Shown here piece after piece: positions 5,790 to 6,043 of a stretch of 6,043 bases of DNA. The stretch is from Candidatus Zipacnadia bacterium (GTDB lineage Bacteria > Armatimonadota > UBA5377 > JALGUK01), in NCBI GenBank assembly GCA_029820875.1, contig JALGUK010000179.1:1-6043 (forward strand), written 5' to 3'. The position numbers were made by a program, and so were the translations under genes. Each line of letters begins with the position of its first letter. Within the stretch, counting starts at the first letter, position 1. The notes beneath the pieces are model-generated. The model was not told where the DNA came from, made no database searches, and saw only the letters and a program-made list of their open reading frames with translations.

Positions 5790-5793
5790 CGAG
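5786..5793. repeat. 4-bp tandem duplication (CGAGCGAG) at the first frameshift
   Basis: CGAG at 5786-5789 is repeated at 5790-5793. Removing one copy joins REAAASNLC to LELSLALHDLPDW in one frame, making this the simplest explanation of the first frame change. Confidence 0.7.
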
Positions 5794-6027
5794 GCACAGG
5801 TTGCTGGCCGCGGCCTCACGGGCGTAGCCGACGGCCGTCTTGATACCATCGGCATTGATGCCGCCCTCTGTGACTACGTTTCCAAGTCCGAATTCATGCT
5901 GGGAGACGCCGTTATATCCGCCACGACGCAGCTCCTCATAGTCCAGAACGGGGCTTTGCAGGCCGGTGATGATAACCGGCTTATCATCTGCATAGAAATT
6001 TCCTCTTCGTGGGCGGAGCTTAGTCAT
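5790..6027 (-). pseudogene. N-terminal fragment of the broken glycoside hydrolase
   Basis: This frame reads MTKLRPRRGNFYADDKPVII and continues TGLQSPVLDYEELRRGGYNG to REAAASNLC, then drifts into an Arg/Pro/Ala-rich out-of-frame tail ending at 5743. The sense part is the first strand and helix of the catalytic barrel. The continuation (LELSLALHDLPDWMYEKYP) is in another frame beyond the CGAG duplication at 5786-5793. Confidence 0.7.
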
Positions 6028-6043
6028 GTTCGCCGCAGGAGGG

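Larger units (their letters stand above)
4232..6027 (-). pseudogene. Beta-galactosidase / GH42-like glycoside hydrolase, broken by three frame changes
   Basis: Four consecutive minus-strand reading-frame segments join into one protein. They are 6027 to about 5790, about 5790 to 5190, about 5190 to 5005, and about 5005 to 4232. Removing one copy of a 4-bp repeat (5786-5793) and one copy of a 26-bp repeat (5163-5214), and adding one base near 5003-5010, gives a continuous product of about 588 residues. Order: N-terminal sugar-binding start (GNFYADDKPVIITGLQ), TIM-barrel catalytic domain with the Asn-Glu acid/base pair of clan GH-A (YNLVNELRYAD, Glu ~150), then a trimerisation/flavodoxin-like domain from about residue 360 (VALLYAGPDVKEYYQAL ... 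EEAFTRDEYGRPRD) and a small C-terminal beta domain. Where the nucleophile Glu is expected (KPIIDS-x-YHV, residue ~300) there is Gly. The ATG at 6025-6027 has no clear ribosome site and the frame is open to the window edge, so the true start may lie outside. Either a decaying gene or sequencing/assembly error. Confidence 0.85.

Noticed and set aside
4232..6027. Programmed ribosomal frameshifting in the hydrolase
   Set aside because: No slippery heptamer with downstream structure was seen at the junctions, and two of the three sites are explained by exact tandem duplications.

Overview
This 6,043-base, GC-rich window looks like part of a bacterial chromosome. The best taxonomic clue is the minus-strand prepilin gene. 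It has an [22 protein letters not shown] leader, then a [14 protein letters not shown] / [12 protein letters not shown] / [10 protein letters not shown] run and a C-terminal H-X9-DG motif. I associate that combination with Armatimonadota, and more broadly with the Planctomycetes/Verrucomicrobia/Lentisphaerae type of genome. The assignment is inference from recognised protein style, not from a marker gene. No tRNA, rRNA, CRISPR array, insertion sequence or phage gene was seen.

Layout. Positions 1-2648 (+): the 3' part of a secreted LamG-like plus TIM-barrel glycosidase-like protein (cut by the left edge), then 32 bp later a complete Gfo/Idh/MocA-family oxidoreductase with its own strong ribosome binding site. 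The two probably form a small carbohydrate-processing operon. Positions 2649-2890: a compact regulatory region with a near-consensus extended -10 promoter and a leader of about 168 nt. Positions 2891-3109 (+): a cold-shock-domain protein starting at TTG, followed by a strong intrinsic terminator (3134-3166) and a second hairpin that is symmetric for both strands (3184-3216). Positions 3272-4003 (-): a type II pseudopilin-like protein, also starting at TTG, converging on the cold-shock gene. Positions 4004-4231: non-coding and relatively AT-rich. Positions 4232-6027 (-): a beta-galactosidase/GH42-like glycoside hydrolase broken by three frame changes, possibly extending past the right edge.

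Most interesting points. (1) In the cold-shock leader a 10-base segment (2820-2829) is perfectly complementary to the Shine-Dalgarno region (2878-2887). The leader can be drawn in two mutually exclusive folds, one sequestering and one freeing the ribosome binding site. This suggests a cis-acting RNA switch analogous in principle to the E. coli cspA thermosensor, but with no sequence resemblance that I can see. (2) The glycoside hydrolase is broken by two exact tandem duplications, 26 bp and 4 bp. Removing one copy of each restores a continuous protein. There is a third frame change next to the active site, and Gly where the catalytic nucleophile Glu is expected. This is either a decaying gene or a sequence with assembly errors; the nucleophile change favours real decay.

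Together the window reads as polysaccharide-degradation gene content (two glycosidase-like proteins and a sugar-type oxidoreductase) interspersed with a housekeeping stress gene and a pilin-like surface protein. I saw no multi-gene defence or mobile system.
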